Of a DNA stretch of 64,000 nt, positions 38,103 to 46,958 are shown piece by piece. The stretch is taken from the NCBI RefSeq assembly GCF_000282355.1, contig NZ_AKJL01000110.1, positions 1 to 64,000 on the forward strand, given 5' to 3'. Position 1 is the stretch's first letter, and each line of letters opens with the position of its first letter. The DNA comes from Pseudomonas sp. GM49 (GTDB taxonomy: Bacteria; Pseudomonadota; Gammaproteobacteria; Pseudomonadales; Pseudomonadaceae). Both the position numbers and the translations under genes were made by a program. Under the pieces are notes generated by a model. The model worked only from the letters and a program-made list of their open reading frames with translations, did not search any database and was not told the DNA's origin.

Positions 38103-38426
38103 TTACTCGGTTTTGGGGTAATGCTTGCGAAGCTTCGAAACGCCCTCGGCGACCTCAAGACGCTCGATCTCCCCAATGACGTCCTCAAGGACTTTCGCAA
38201 CAGAACGATTGTCCTTTAGAGCATAGCTACCGACCATCAACGTTATGGGGTGCGTACCGAGCACAGCAGCAATGTCGTCGAGCTTCTCGATAGTAGGAGC
38301 ATACAAACCTCGCTCCAATGTGCTGATGTAAGTCCGACTGCTAAGGGTGGAAAAGTCCTCCTGCGTCCGGCCTTGTTTCACACGAAGCCACCGAAGAACT
38401 GTCCCGAAAGCACTTTTCAATTCCAC
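38103..38426 (-). CDS. XRE-family transcriptional regulator
   Basis: A 107-residue protein starting at GTG 38426. The helix-turn-helix occupies about residues 8-62: LRWLRVKQGRTQEDFSTLSSRTYISTLERGLYAPTIEKLDDIAAVLG, typical of Cro/CI-like repressors. The C-terminal 40 residues are charged and may mediate dimerisation. It is divergent from the truncated gene at 38511, with a perfect palindrome between them that is its probable operator. Confidence 0.82.
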   Translation of the reverse strand: MELKSAFGTVLRWLRVKQGRTQEDFSTLSSRTYISTLERGLYAPTIEKLDDIAAVLGTHPITLMVGSYALKDNRSVAKVLEDVIGEIERLEVAEGVSKLRKHYPKTE

Positions 38427-38463
38427 TTTGCATGCCCTGCAAAAGGAACGATAAGGCGCTTTC

Positions 38464-38494
38464 GAACAGTATATGACTACAATGTATACTGTTC
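38464..38494. promoter_or_regulatory. Palindromic operator between the XRE gene and its divergent neighbour
   Basis: GAACAGTATA (38464-38473) and TATACTGTTC (38485-38494) are perfect inverted arms 11 bases apart. The arms contain -10-like hexamers for both directions, so a bound protein would cover both promoters. It lacks the CTG-N10-CAG spacing of a LexA box. Confidence 0.6.
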
Positions 38495-38510
38495 ATGCTG
38501 AGGGTTCGCC

Positions 38511-38978
38511 GTGTTCATAACCAATAAACAGGCAGAAGTGAAAGGCTCTCAAGCAATGCTGGAGCCTGGCCACCAAGGTTGGCATTTTGTTCAACAACAC
38601 CTGCTGTCACCTTGGTTTCATACAACGATAGTCAGATGCGAGGACGGCCTAGAATTCCACGACGTAGTGTTTGTGGATGGCTTGCCAGCGCTAACGTCCC
38701 TTCTGGAGCTAACGGAAACGGGAGTCCAAGTCAGGTCGGTACAGTTGGTGTCACCTGGGTGGCTCAACGGCACCGGTGACTGGCACATGGATATATTGTT
38801 GGAAATCGCTCGAAGTCAGGATGGGGCCTCGCTGCGGTACACCCTCCATGATGGCCGCCATTTCTACTTCCCTGAGGCACAAACAGATGCCTCAGGGAAA
38901 TACAGTGTGCTGGTGTTTCCAACACGAGAGGACGATGGTAAGGGGCCGGTGAACACACCTTCCGAGCCCGGCCCATAA
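38511..38978 (+). pseudogene. Gene of unknown function cut by the IS66 insertion
   Basis: A reading frame from GTG 38511 (GAGGG upstream) of 155 codons. Only about the first 142 codons, up to base 38937, are native: the IS66 left inverted repeat starts at 38938, and the last residues (GKGPVNTPSEPGP) are read from the insertion. Segments include GWHFVQQHLLSPWFHTTIVRCEDG and SVQLVSPGWLNGTGDWHMDILLEIARS. I recognise no family. It was probably co-regulated with the divergent XRE gene. No downstream remainder appears after the right end of the element. Confidence 0.6.
38938..38965 (+). repeat. IS66 left terminal inverted repeat
   Basis: Begins GTAAGGGGCC and ends ACACCTTCCGA; 21 of 28 positions match the right end inverted. 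Confidence 0.75.
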
Positions 38979-39035
38979 GGACGATTGTGTCCGCGTATTT
39001 TTGCGGACGCAATTGCCCTTAACGCCAGGATCACC

Positions 39036-39362
39036 ATGCGCCAACGTAAGTCCTACCCGAAATCCTTCAAAACCAAAGTCGTCCAAGAGTGTGAGCAGCC
39101 CGGAGTTTCCGTGGCCGCGATTGCGATGAGGCACGGGATCAACGCCAATGTCGTTCGCCGGTGGATACCGCTGTTCCGCGATCAACAGGCAGTCGCGCTG
39201 CCAGCTTTTGTTCCTGTGAAAGTCGCGCCGGTCGACCCCAAACCAAAGGCTCAAGCGTCGGCGATCATCGAGCTTCTGCTTGGCGAGCAATCAATCTGCG
39301 TGAAGTGGCCAGCTTCCGACCCTGAAGGTTGCGCCCGCTTTATCCGGGGGCTTGCCCTGTGA
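39036..39362 (+). CDS. tnpA: IS66 accessory protein TnpA
   Basis: A 108-residue basic protein with a helix-turn-helix (SFKTKVVQECEQPGVSVAAIAMRHGINANVVRRW) typical of IS66 TnpA/IS3 OrfA-like proteins. AGGATCACC precedes the ATG. The tnpB start GTG overlaps its stop. The gene itself is intact. Confidence 0.9.
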   Translation: MRQRKSYPKSFKTKVVQECEQPGVSVAAIAMRHGINANVVRRWIPLFRDQQAVALPAFVPVKVAPVDPKPKAQASAIIELLLGEQSICVKWPASDPEGCARFIRGLAL

Positions 39363-39694
39363 TCCGCATCGACTCCATCTGGCTGGCCACCGAACCGATG
39401 GACATGCGAGCGGGCACTGAGACCGCACTAGCCAGAGTGATCGCGGTGTTCGGTGCGGCGCAGCCGCACTGTGCTTATCTGTTCGCCAACCGCCGCGCCA
39501 CTCGGATGAAAGTGCTGGTGCATGACGGCTTCGGGATCTGGCTGGCGGCGCGCCGGTTGAACCAGGGCAAGTTTCACTGGCCAGGCATTCGCCACGGCGC
39601 TGAAATGGAGCTGGATACCGAACAACTTCAGGCGTTGGTGTTGGGGCTACCATGGCAACGTGCGGGCTCCGGCGGCGCGATCACACTGCTTTAA
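39359..39694 (+). CDS. tnpB: IS66 accessory protein TnpB
   Basis: A 111-residue protein that starts at GTG 39359 inside the tnpA stop (GTGA). IWLATEPMDMRAGTETALARV and ANRRATRMKVLVHDGFGIWLAARRLNQGKFHWP are standard for the IS66 Orf2/TnpB family. It is needed for transposition, though its biochemical role is unclear. It is intact. Confidence 0.9.
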   Translation: MIRIDSIWLATEPMDMRAGTETALARVIAVFGAAQPHCAYLFANRRATRMKVLVHDGFGIWLAARRLNQGKFHWPGIRHGAEMELDTEQLQALVLGLPWQRAGSGGAITLL

Positions 39695-39755
39695 CCGCAG
39701 CCATTAGCCTATCGGTCTATCGCCGTGAACGGCACGCTCTGGCAAAATCCGGGGC

Positions 39756-41326
39756 ATGACTTCTTCGCCCAATCTCGACCAAATGTCCTCTGACCAACTG
39801 CGTGCCTTGGCCGCGCAGCTACTCTCGCAAGTCGAAACCATGGGCAAGACGGTCGAGACAATGGGTAAGAAGATCAACCGCGATCAAACGGTGATCGAGA
39901 AGCTGACCCACGAGATCGCCCAACTCAAGCGCTTGAAGTTTGCCAAGCGCAGCGAGCAGATGAATCCTGAGCAGGCCAGCTTGCTCGATGACCTGATCGA
40001 TACCGATATCGCGGCGATTGAAGCCGAGCTTCAAGCCTTGCAAACAGCTCCCGTAGCGACTGAAAAAAGCAGAAGCCCAAGCGTACGGCGCTACCGGCAG
40101 AGTTTCCACGCACACTGATTCATCACGAGCCGGACAACACTCACTGCCCATGTGGCTGCGCACTCAAGCGCATTGGTGAAGATGTCAGCGAGAAGTTGGA
40201 CTACACGCCCGGCGTGTTTACCGTTGAACGTCATGTCCGTGGCAAGTGGGTCTGCAATGACTGCGAAACATTGATCCAGGCACCCGTACCGGCGCAGGTC
40301 ATTGATAAGGGCATCCCGACCGCCGGGTTGCTGGCCCACGTCATGATCGCCAAGTTTTCCGATCATCTGCCGCTGTTCCGACAGGAATCGATTTTCGGTC
40401 GGGCCGGCTTGGCGATTCCCCGTTCCACGTTGGCCCAATGGGTGGGCATGACGGGCGTGCAGTTGCAGCCCCTGGTCGATGCACTGCGTGACGTAGTGCT
40501 CGGTCAGCAGGTTATCCATACCGATGAAACACCGGTGCAGATGCTCGCGCCAGGTACAAAGAAAACCCACCGCTCTTATGTCTGGGCATACGCCACCAGC
40601 CAGTTCTGCGAAACCGCGGCGGTCGTCTACGACTTCAGCCCCAGCCGCGCCGGCGAGCATGCGCGCAACTTCCTGCAAGACTGAAAGGGCAAACTGGTCT
40701 GTGATGATTTTGGTGGCTACAAGGCCAGTTTCGAACTCGGCGTGACCGAGATCGGCTGCATGGCCCATGCAAGGCGCAAGTTCTTCGAACTGCACGCCAC
40801 CAACAAGAGCATGCTAGCCGAACAGGCCCTTCGCTATATCCAGTTGCTGTATGAAATCGAGAGCGAAGTCCGCGACCTGGAACCGGGGTTACGGCATCGA
40901 ATACGGCAAGAAAAAGCCGTACCCGTGATGGAAAGGCTGCATGCCTGGATGATCGCCCAGCGAGATCTCGTGCCGGAAGGTTCGGCTATTAGCAGAGCCC
41001 TGGATTACAGCCTAAAACGCTGGGCAGCGCTGTCGCGCTACCTCGATGACGGGGCCGTCCCCATAGACAACAATTGGGCGGAGAACCAAATCCGGCCGTG
41101 GGCTCTTGGGCGCAAGAACTGGCTCTTCGCAGGGTCGCTACGCAGCGGAAAACGGGCAGCGGCGATCATGAGTTTGATCCAGTCGGCGCGGCTGAATGGA
41201 CATGATCCGTACGCGTATCTGAAGGACATCCTCACGCGATTGCCAGCACAGCGCGTGAGTGAAATCGTTAAGTTGTTGCCGCATAACTGGGTGCCGTTAG
41301 GCAACCAGCTATGCCAGTTCGCTTAA
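39756..41326 (+). pseudogene. tnpC: IS66 transposase TnpC, disrupted by a frameshift and a stop codon
   Basis: Read in three pieces, this is a typical IS66 DDE transposase of about 523 codons: a coiled N terminus, a zinc-binding segment (DNTHCPCGCALKRIGEDVSEK), catalytic regions HTDETPVQML and GCMAHARRKFFE, and DNNWAENQIRPWALGRKNW near the end. The first frame leaves at an A6 run (40063-40068, in GAA AAA AGC); continuing in the -1 frame restores the family sequence. A TGA at 40682-40684 stands where FLQDW is expected, consistent with TGG to TGA. The remaining sequence is well preserved, so decay is recent. Confidence 0.88.
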
Positions 41327-41343
41327 GGTGAGCAGGTGTAGAC

Positions 41344-41739
41344 TCAGACGTTAGGAAGTTTAGCCACAACCTTGATCTCAACATCGAAACCGTACAGCCA
41401 AGTGACCCCTACCACCGTTACCGTGGGAAAAGGCGCCTCGCCCCAATATTCCGGTACGACCTCCCACACCTGTTCGAAGATCTTCTGCGGTTCAACCATG
41501 AAGACTGTAACGTCTTGGACATCATCAAATCTGCAACCGGATGCGGCCAGCACCGCGTTGAGATTCTCGAAAGCGCGTCGAACTTGTGCCTTGAGCTCTG
41601 GCTCCGGTGACCCATCTTCGCGGCTGCCCACTTGGCCGGAAACAAAGAGCAAGCCATTGGCGCGTACCGCAGCTGAATAACGGTTTTGCTCGTAAAGGGC
41701 CTGACGGCCGGCGGGGAATACAACATCTCGTTGGTTCAT
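41344..41739 (-). CDS. RidA/YjgF-family protein lacking the key arginine (IS66 passenger)
   Basis: A 131-residue member of the YjgF/YER057c/UK114 family: YSAAVRANGLLFVSGQVGSREDG, FENLNAVLAASGCRFDDVQDVTVFM and FPTVTVVGVTWLYGFDVEIKV. Archetypal RidA has arginine in the PTRxxxxV segment, which binds the carboxylate of 2-aminoacrylate; here the segment reads PTVTVV. It therefore belongs to a non-RidA subgroup with unknown activity. It lies divergent from a LysR gene, 115 bases away, inside the IS66 ends. Confidence 0.85.
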   Translation of the reverse strand: MNQRDVVFPAGRQALYEQNRYSAAVRANGLLFVSGQVGSREDGSPEPELKAQVRRAFENLNAVLAASGCRFDDVQDVTVFMVEPQKIFEQVWEVVPEYWGEAPFPTVTVVGVTWLYGFDVEIKVVAKLPNV

Positions 41740-41854
41740 CAGAAAACTCCAGCAGTTGGAAACTACATGAGGACTTTACGGCGCTTGCTCGGGCCCGATA
41801 AACAGGCAATTCTGGTCATTACTGTTTGTAATCCCCAAACAATATGGAGCATCC

Positions 41855-42793
41855 ATGGATCGTTTCGATGCCATGCAAGCCTTCGCTCGGGTGGTAGAAA
41901 CCGGCAGCTTTACTCGGGCCGCCCACACCTTGCACATGAGCAAAACCACAGTGAGCCAACTCGTCCAGCAACTGGAGACGCACTTGCGTGTGAAGCTGCT
42001 CAATCGCACCACGCGCAAGGTGAAGGTGACCGCCGATGGCAGCGTCTACTACGAGCGGGTACAGTTCTTGTTGGCAGCGTTAGATGACGCTGAAACCGCG
42101 CTATCCAGTGCCGCATCTGCGCCGCGTGGGCGCCTGCGGGTGGATGTGCCCAGTCCGCTGGCCAGGTTGCTACTGATTCCGGCGCTACCAGCATTCCTTG
42201 AGCGCTACCCGGACATCCAGATAGACCTTGGCGTGAGCGACCGTCATGTGAGCCTGATAGATGAGAGCGTTGATTGTGTGATTCGCGGCGGTGAGATTAC
42301 TGATACCTCCCTGATCGCGCGGCACATCGCCGACCTGCCGCTGGGAGTGTACGCAGCGCCCAGGTACCTGGCCCTCTATGGTGTGCCAGCCCATCCGCGT
42401 GAATTGCAGGAAGGCGAGCATCGTGTTGTGGGGTATCGATGGGCACGAACAGGCAAAGCTCTCCCCTACACCTTGCGGCGCATGGGCGAGCAGTTGCAGG
42501 TGCATGGCCGACATGTTTTGGCAGTGGACGATGGCAATGCATATCTAGCAGCCGGACAGGCTGGCTTGGGGGTAATATGGCTGCCGCGATATATGGCTTT
42601 GCAACCAGTGGCGAGCGGCGAACTTGTACCGCTGTTCAAGGACTGGGATATCGCGTCGATGCCACTCTATATTGCCTATGCGCCGAACCGCCATGTAAGC
42701 CGAAAATTACGTGTGTTCATGGACTGGGTAGTGGAGTTGATGATCAAGCATGTGCCGGAGATTGCTCTGCCCACACGCGCTGACACTCCATAG
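41855..42793 (+). CDS. LysR-family regulator (CrgA-like; IS66 passenger)
   Basis: A 312-residue regulator. MDRFDAMQAFARVVETGSFTRAAHTLHMSKTTVSQLVQQLE is the winged helix; the effector domain follows (RGRLRVDVPSPLARLLLIPALPAFLERYPDI). It falls in the CrgA/PtxR-like branch. It is divergent from the RidA gene and probably controls it. Both genes lie between tnpC and the right IS66 end. Bases 42794-42950 contain no gene, only the inner inverted copy at 42892-42928. Confidence 0.88.
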   Translation: MDRFDAMQAFARVVETGSFTRAAHTLHMSKTTVSQLVQQLETHLRVKLLNRTTRKVKVTADGSVYYERVQFLLAALDDAETALSSAASAPRGRLRVDVPSPLARLLLIPALPAFLERYPDIQIDLGVSDRHVSLIDESVDCVIRGGEITDTSLIARHIADLPLGVYAAPRYLALYGVPAHPRELQEGEHRVVGYRWARTGKALPYTLRRMGEQLQVHGRHVLAVDDGNAYLAAGQAGLGVIWLPRYMALQPVASGELVPLFKDWDIASMPLYIAYAPNRHVSRKLRVFMDWVVELMIKHVPEIALPTRADTP

Positions 42794-42950
42794 ACCTCTG
42801 ACTCCGTCGCGCCTGATTGCAGATACTCTTGAACAACCTGGGACTTGACAGGTTTAGGGTAAAAAATCGTTGGTGCATTAGGGGGCTGAAGTTAAGGTCA
42901 ATCGCGTCCGTTTAAAAATACGCGGACATCATCTCCCCTAATACTGGAGT

Positions 42951-42978
42951 TCGGAAGGTGTATTGCCTAGACGCTTAC
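42951..42978 (-). repeat. IS66 right terminal inverted repeat
   Basis: Read on the reverse strand it begins GTAAGCGTCT and ends ACACCTTCCGA, matching the left end. Confidence 0.75.
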
Positions 42979-43300
42979 GTTACTAACTGGATACTACGGC
43001 TCCCCAGGCATCACGAGAGACTCACCGATCAACGGACGTGACTGGGCCCGGGATTAAGAAGTGGTCTTCGATGAGCAACGGCAAGCTCATGCTTGCCGGC
43101 AACGACTTCGACTTAGTCGCTAATAATGATTTCTGCGGTGACTCTAAAGTCTTTAGTTGGCATTATCAATCGAAGTCGCTGAAGTTTTCTATATTGAACG
43201 CCTAGACAATAAAGCAATCGGTTAGGTAAATTAACTATGCGTTTACTGATTATGCTACCGGAATAGCTTTGGTGCTGGTAAACGTTTAGCTAATTACACA
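42979..43300. other. A+T-rich gap with nested inverted repeats
   Basis: No gene is supported; a 44-codon frame starting ATG 43071 is too weak to call. The stretch 43079-43178 is unusually structured: hairpin CGGCAAGC-TCAT-GCTTGCCG (43079-43098), outer arms CGACTTCGA (43103-43111) and TCGAAGTCG (43170-43178), inner arms TAATAATG and CATTATCA with one mismatch, and palindrome CTAAAG-T-CTTTAG (43144-43156). It could be a folded RNA or a recombination site. Confidence 0.45.
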
Positions 43301-43939
43301 TTATTCTTGAGTGCTGAGTTCGTATTGTACTGACAGTTGGCCTTTTTTTAAGCGCGCACGAATGATTTGAACAGCGCCAATCTCACCTGTCGTTTGGACA
43401 TGCGTACCGCCGCAGGCGGACTCCGCCAATGGTCCCCATCTAACGGTTCTCTTCCCATCCTTTTCTGCGATCACGCGAGGTAGATTTTGAGTAACTAGTT
43501 CCGCCACCGCTATGGCCAGCATTTGTTCGGTCAACGAAATAGGATTGTTACTTGGATTTAACGTGACACGGCTCTCACCGGGCCAATGATTTCCTTTCAG
43601 CCCAACCCAACCATATCGTTCGCTGACTGCGGTTATGAGATGTCCCGCAGAATGATAGCGAGTGTGCAGCTTACGCCAAGCAGCATCCACCTTTAAAATT
43701 ACAACTCCAATTTCCACGGGACCATCTGTAAGGTGTACAACCTCTCCTTGATCCAAAAAAACCTGCACAACATTTACATCGTTGATCATCCCCTTGTCAG
43801 ATGGCTGCCCTCCGCCCTGAGGGTGAAATAAGGTCGCCAAAAGTACTATACGGTACAGCCCATTTTCATGTGCGCGACAGCTAACTACGGATGTATTCAT
43901 TTCCAAGCTATCTGATCGAAAATAAACTCTATCAGTCAT
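43301..43939 (-). CDS. AlaX-type alanyl-tRNA editing protein
   Basis: A 212-residue free-standing editing domain related to the one in alanyl-tRNA synthetase. It shows GGGQPSD (residues 42-48), zinc ligands H96 and H100 in YHSAGHL, and C176/H180 in ESACGGTHV. Such proteins remove serine or glycine from mischarged tRNA-Ala. ATG 43939 has a G-rich stretch upstream and fits family length; ATG 43990 is an alternative. Its placement in an island with amino-acid-degrading enzymes suggests protection from an amino acid intermediate or analogue, which is inference. No separate termination signal was seen. Confidence 0.85.
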   Translation of the reverse strand: MTDRVYFRSDSLEMNTSVVSCRAHENGLYRIVLLATLFHPQGGGQPSDKGMINDVNVVQVFLDQGEVVHLTDGPVEIGVVILKVDAAWRKLHTRYHSAGHLITAVSERYGWVGLKGNHWPGESRVTLNPSNNPISLTEQMLAIAVAELVTQNLPRVIAEKDGKRTVRWGPLAESACGGTHVQTTGEIGAVQIIRARLKKGQLSVQYELSTQE

Positions 43940-44273
43940 ATAGGCCCCATTCAAAATTCGTTGTTCATCGTTTGCTTTAGTTTTTATCATTGAAGGCTTA
44001 GGAGAGGCGCTTAACCCAGACTTTCTTCAACATCGCTTCATCTGCAATAAGATGAAGAAAAACACGCCTTAGTTTTTAACATAAAGAATGGCGCCGGATT
44101 ATTGGAGGAGTAAAGGCAAAGGTCATCGCGCGTCGGGTCGGTGCGAAGCGCTCCACAGACAGTCAGCTTCGATCGCAGGGTAGGTGTGTTGCGAGACCGA
44201 TTTTCCGACGTCATGTCCAACACACGATCAATTTGCTTCTGAATGCTAGTTCCTTGTAGTCAATCGATGAGTG
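43940..44273. other. Gap between AlaX and the chemoreceptor gene
   Basis: No gene is supported; a 61-codon reverse frame (44038-44223) has no recognisable features. The AlaX promoter should lie here. Confidence 0.35.
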
Positions 44274-46163
44274 TCAAATGCGAAAGCTGCCAACCAATTG
44301 TTTTAAACGAACAGTTTGTTGCTCCAGTTCAGAGCAGGCTTGCAAGGTCAATTGAAGGTTTTCCACCCCTTCATGATTAAGCGCGTTTATTTCCCCAATG
44401 TCTGTATTGATTGACTCGACGACGGCAGTTTGCTCTTCTGTGGCGGCAGCAACTGACTGATTCATGCCATCGATTTCAGCGATGCGCAGTGTCACCTTAT
44501 TCAATCGCTCTCCCGCAAGATTAGCGATCTCCACACTTTCCAAACTGTGCCGCTGGCTCTGATTCATAGTGCTGACCGAATCACGTGCGCCTAATTGTAG
44601 TTCTTCGATCATCGTTTTGACCTGATGCGCAGACTCCTGGGTTCGATGAGCCAAATTTCTAACTTCATCAGCTACTACTGCAAAGCCCCGTCCGGCCTCG
44701 CCGGCACGGGCAGCTTCAATAGCTGCGTTAAGTGCCAGTAAATTAGTTTGCTGAGAGATACTGCTAATGACGTCGAGAATCTGTCCAATATTCACTGTTT
44801 TGCTATTAAGTGTTTCAATATTGCCGCTAGAGCTGTTTAGCATCTCTGACAACATTTTCATTGCGCTGATTGTTCTGAACACAACTTCCTGGCCGCCTGC
44901 GGCCAACCCGCCGGCATCGCTAACTTCATGCGAGGCCTGAGATGCATTTCTGGCAATCTCTAAAGTGGCTGAACGAAGCTCGTTAATAGCCGCTACGACA
45001 CTATTAGTTCGATTGAATTGCTCATCCGAGTTACGCATTGAGGAACTGGATGCTGTTACAACCCTCTTAGCTACTTCATTGACTAACTCTGTTGCCGATG
45101 AAACTTCACGTAAAGAACCATGAATCCGATCGACGAAACGGTTGAATGCCATGCCGAGAGTGCCAAATTCATCTTTGGATTGAATGAGGAGACGCTTCGT
45201 AAGATCGCCTTCGCCTTCGGCGATGTCGTGCATTGCTCGAATCATAACTCGAAAAGGTTGCATTAATATCCGAATTAGAACACTGAGCAAGACGATGGTG
45301 GTCATAACTGCGACGCATGTCGCTACTATTGCAGAAATTTGAAACTCGTTTAGCTGTGAAAAAGCTTTATCCTTATTAATTGATAGGCCTAAATACCAAT
45401 TTTGTGAGGGGATACCTTTGATTGGAGTGAATGTTACCATCCAGTTTTCGCCATTAGAATTAACTTCACTGATGTCGGAGTTAATTCCTGGTGTGCCTTT
45501 TGGGTAAAGTTCACTTATTGATTTCATTACCAAGGATTTATTAGGGTGCACCAGTATCTTCCCATCGGCACTGACGAGGAAGGCGTACCCTAGACCATTG
45601 AAGTCGAGCGAATTAATGCTGTCCGTAATGGACTGTAAACTTAGATCTCCGCCAGCAACAGCAAGGATCTGCCCATTTTTTCTTACAGCATCAACGACCG
45701 TTAAAACTAGGTTTCCGCTTGAGGCGTCAATATACGGCTCAGTGATTGTGGAGCTGTTGCTTGTTATTGCGTCTTTGTACCATGGACGAGTGCGGGGATC
45801 GTAGTCATCTGGCATTTTTTTATCTGGAAAGTTACTAAATTTACCTTCTTTATCCCCTATGAAAACTGTTAGAAATGACGTTGAAAGTGCTTGTTGTTTG
45901 AGAAGCAGCGCGGCACTCTCAGTCGTCGAGTTAATGGCTGAAACCTGAGAGAGACTCTCGATCAACAAAACCCTGCCATAAAGCCAGTTAGCAATATTGC
46001 TTGCAGTAATGCTGCCCAGTTCATGAAGGTTTTTATTCAAGTCTCTATAGATCGCGCCCCGTTGTAAGTTGTCGTTATAGAATGCGAATGATGTGAATGC
46101 ACTCGCAACAATAAAACAGACTGCAATAAGTATTTTGTGAATAAATTTCAGATTTTTGATCAC
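44274..46163 (-). CDS. Methyl-accepting chemotaxis protein with amino-acid-sensing dCache domain (PctA-like)
   Basis: A 629-residue chemoreceptor. Helix 1 (about 11-29), a periplasmic dCache_1 domain (30-275), helix 2 (279-303), HAMP, then a signalling domain with the conserved tip [22 protein letters not shown]. The ligand motif of amino-acid dCache domains is complete: Y121, R126, W128 and Y129 (YDPRTRPWY), Y144 and D146 (EPYIDA), D173 (AGGDLS), with the same numbering as P. aeruginosa PctA. It should therefore bind an L-amino acid or a close analogue and steer swimming towards it. The C terminus ends VGSFRI without a CheR pentapeptide. It is transcribed alone. Confidence 0.93.
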   Translation of the reverse strand: MIKNLKFIHKILIAVCFIVASAFTSFAFYNDNLQRGAIYRDLNKNLHELGSITASNIANWLYGRVLLIESLSQVSAINSTTESAALLLKQQALSTSFLTVFIGDKEGKFSNFPDKKMPDDYDPRTRPWYKDAITSNSSTITEPYIDASSGNLVLTVVDAVRKNGQILAVAGGDLSLQSITDSINSLDFNGLGYAFLVSADGKILVHPNKSLVMKSISELYPKGTPGINSDISEVNSNGENWMVTFTPIKGIPSQNWYLGLSINKDKAFSQLNEFQISAIVATCVAVMTTIVLLSVLIRILMQPFRVMIRAMHDIAEGEGDLTKRLLIQSKDEFGTLGMAFNRFVDRIHGSLREVSSATELVNEVAKRVVTASSSSMRNSDEQFNRTNSVVAAINELRSATLEIARNASQASHEVSDAGGLAAGGQEVVFRTISAMKMLSEMLNSSSGNIETLNSKTVNIGQILDVISSISQQTNLLALNAAIEAARAGEAGRGFAVVADEVRNLAHRTQESAHQVKTMIEELQLGARDSVSTMNQSQRHSLESVEIANLAGERLNKVTLRIAEIDGMNQSVAAATEEQTAVVESINTDIGEINALNHEGVENLQLTLQACSELEQQTVRLKQLVGSFRI

Positions 46164-46283
46164 AGTTGCTTTCTTCCTGAATCAGATGCACGCAGTACGC
46201 TTTGATAATTTCAGTCGTGCTTGGGGTGAAGTGTATTGAGACTGCGTAGAAGGCAACCCTAAATTTACTTGAGAAGGTGGATC

Positions 46284-46727
46284 TTAGTACTGATGAACCC
46301 GGGCGCAGCTTTTAAGATCGAATGCCTGGTACGATGGCCCAATCTCGTAAAGTAATTCAAGTCTATTATGGGCCTCTTGCACACATGGAAAATGCCCTTC
46401 TGGGACCCACCACAGAACTGTTCTGGGCTTAGAGATTTGGTAAAACCAATCATCACCTTTCTTCATGAATTCAATATGGGGGGTTTTTGATAGATAATCT
46501 TGTAGGGAATCGATATCTTTCCATAAGGAAAGGTTATATAGGTACCCCTCTCCCCATAGATCTTGAATTAACCGGCTCTCCTTCCCTAAGTCACTCCATA
46601 TGAACCCGGTATGATTTTCAGCTGGCTCATCAACGTACAGTTTTGGACCATAAAATACATTCGTTGGTGACGTTTTTTTTGTTATTTTTGCCTTGATCAG
46701 CTCAAACTGTGCTAATGAGTTTCTCAT
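46284..46727 (-). CDS. DUF3291 protein
   Basis: A 147-residue soluble protein. NLSLWKDIDSLQDYLSKTPHIEFMKKGDDWFY and VLWWVPEGHFPCVQEAHNRLELLYEIGPS are typical of DUF3291, a family with a dimeric ferredoxin-like (ABM) fold; function unknown. The N terminus is shorter on hydrophobic residues than usual and more basic. It sits between the chemoreceptor and the transporter operon, with 230 bases of non-coding DNA upstream in which I see nothing clear. Confidence 0.8.
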   Translation of the reverse strand: MRNSLAQFELIKAKITKKTSPTNVFYGPKLYVDEPAENHTGFIWSDLGKESRLIQDLWGEGYLYNLSLWKDIDSLQDYLSKTPHIEFMKKGDDWFYQISKPRTVLWWVPEGHFPCVQEAHNRLELLYEIGPSYQAFDLKSCARVHQY

Positions 46728-46958
46728 AGAATTACCTGAAAGGCTTTTGAATCAACCATGCTAGCAACACCCGTGAATAATCCATCGTTGATATTGATCA
46801 GGCTTTAATCTGATTGTTAAGAGCGCGTTTGCGTAGTTTAAAATTCGTGTGCAGCGTACATGCAATATTGCAGGCACGCCGCTGCTCGAAAAGCTACAAG
46901 TTTGAGGCAGGCGCTCGAAGTGCTAATGCGTCTGCGCAGAAGGATTATTAGTCTTGCC

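Larger units (their letters stand above)
38938..42978. mobile_element. IS66-family element enclosing RidA and LysR passenger genes (4,041 bases)
   Basis: Ends begin GTAAG, as is usual for IS66. The left 28 bases (38938-38965) match the inverted right 28 (42951-42978) at 21 positions, with the inner 11 identical. Further in, 38988-39022 and 42892-42928 are again near-perfect inverse copies. Between them lie IS66 tnpA, tnpB and a disrupted tnpC, then a RidA gene and a LysR gene. The 8-base flanks (GGACGATG and GTTACTAA) are not duplicates, so one end may have rearranged or the ends come from two copies. The element is probably immobile by itself. Confidence 0.75.

Noticed and set aside
38464-38494. 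LexA box at the XRE promoter
   Set aside because: The arms read GAACAG...CTGTTC and do not contain CTG-N10-CAG in the right orientation and spacing.
40063-40070. Programmed -1 frameshift in the IS66 transposase
   Set aside because: The run looks slippery, but IS66 TnpC is normally one continuous frame and a second, independent stop further on shows decay.
38930-42986. Target-site duplication of the IS66 element
   Set aside because: The 8-base flanks (GGACGATG and GTTACTAA) do not match, so no duplication can be claimed.
43103-43178. Integron attC site in the structured stretch
   Set aside because: The fold is attC-like in size, but the conserved R box core (RYYYAAC) is missing on the left arm and no integron integrase is near.
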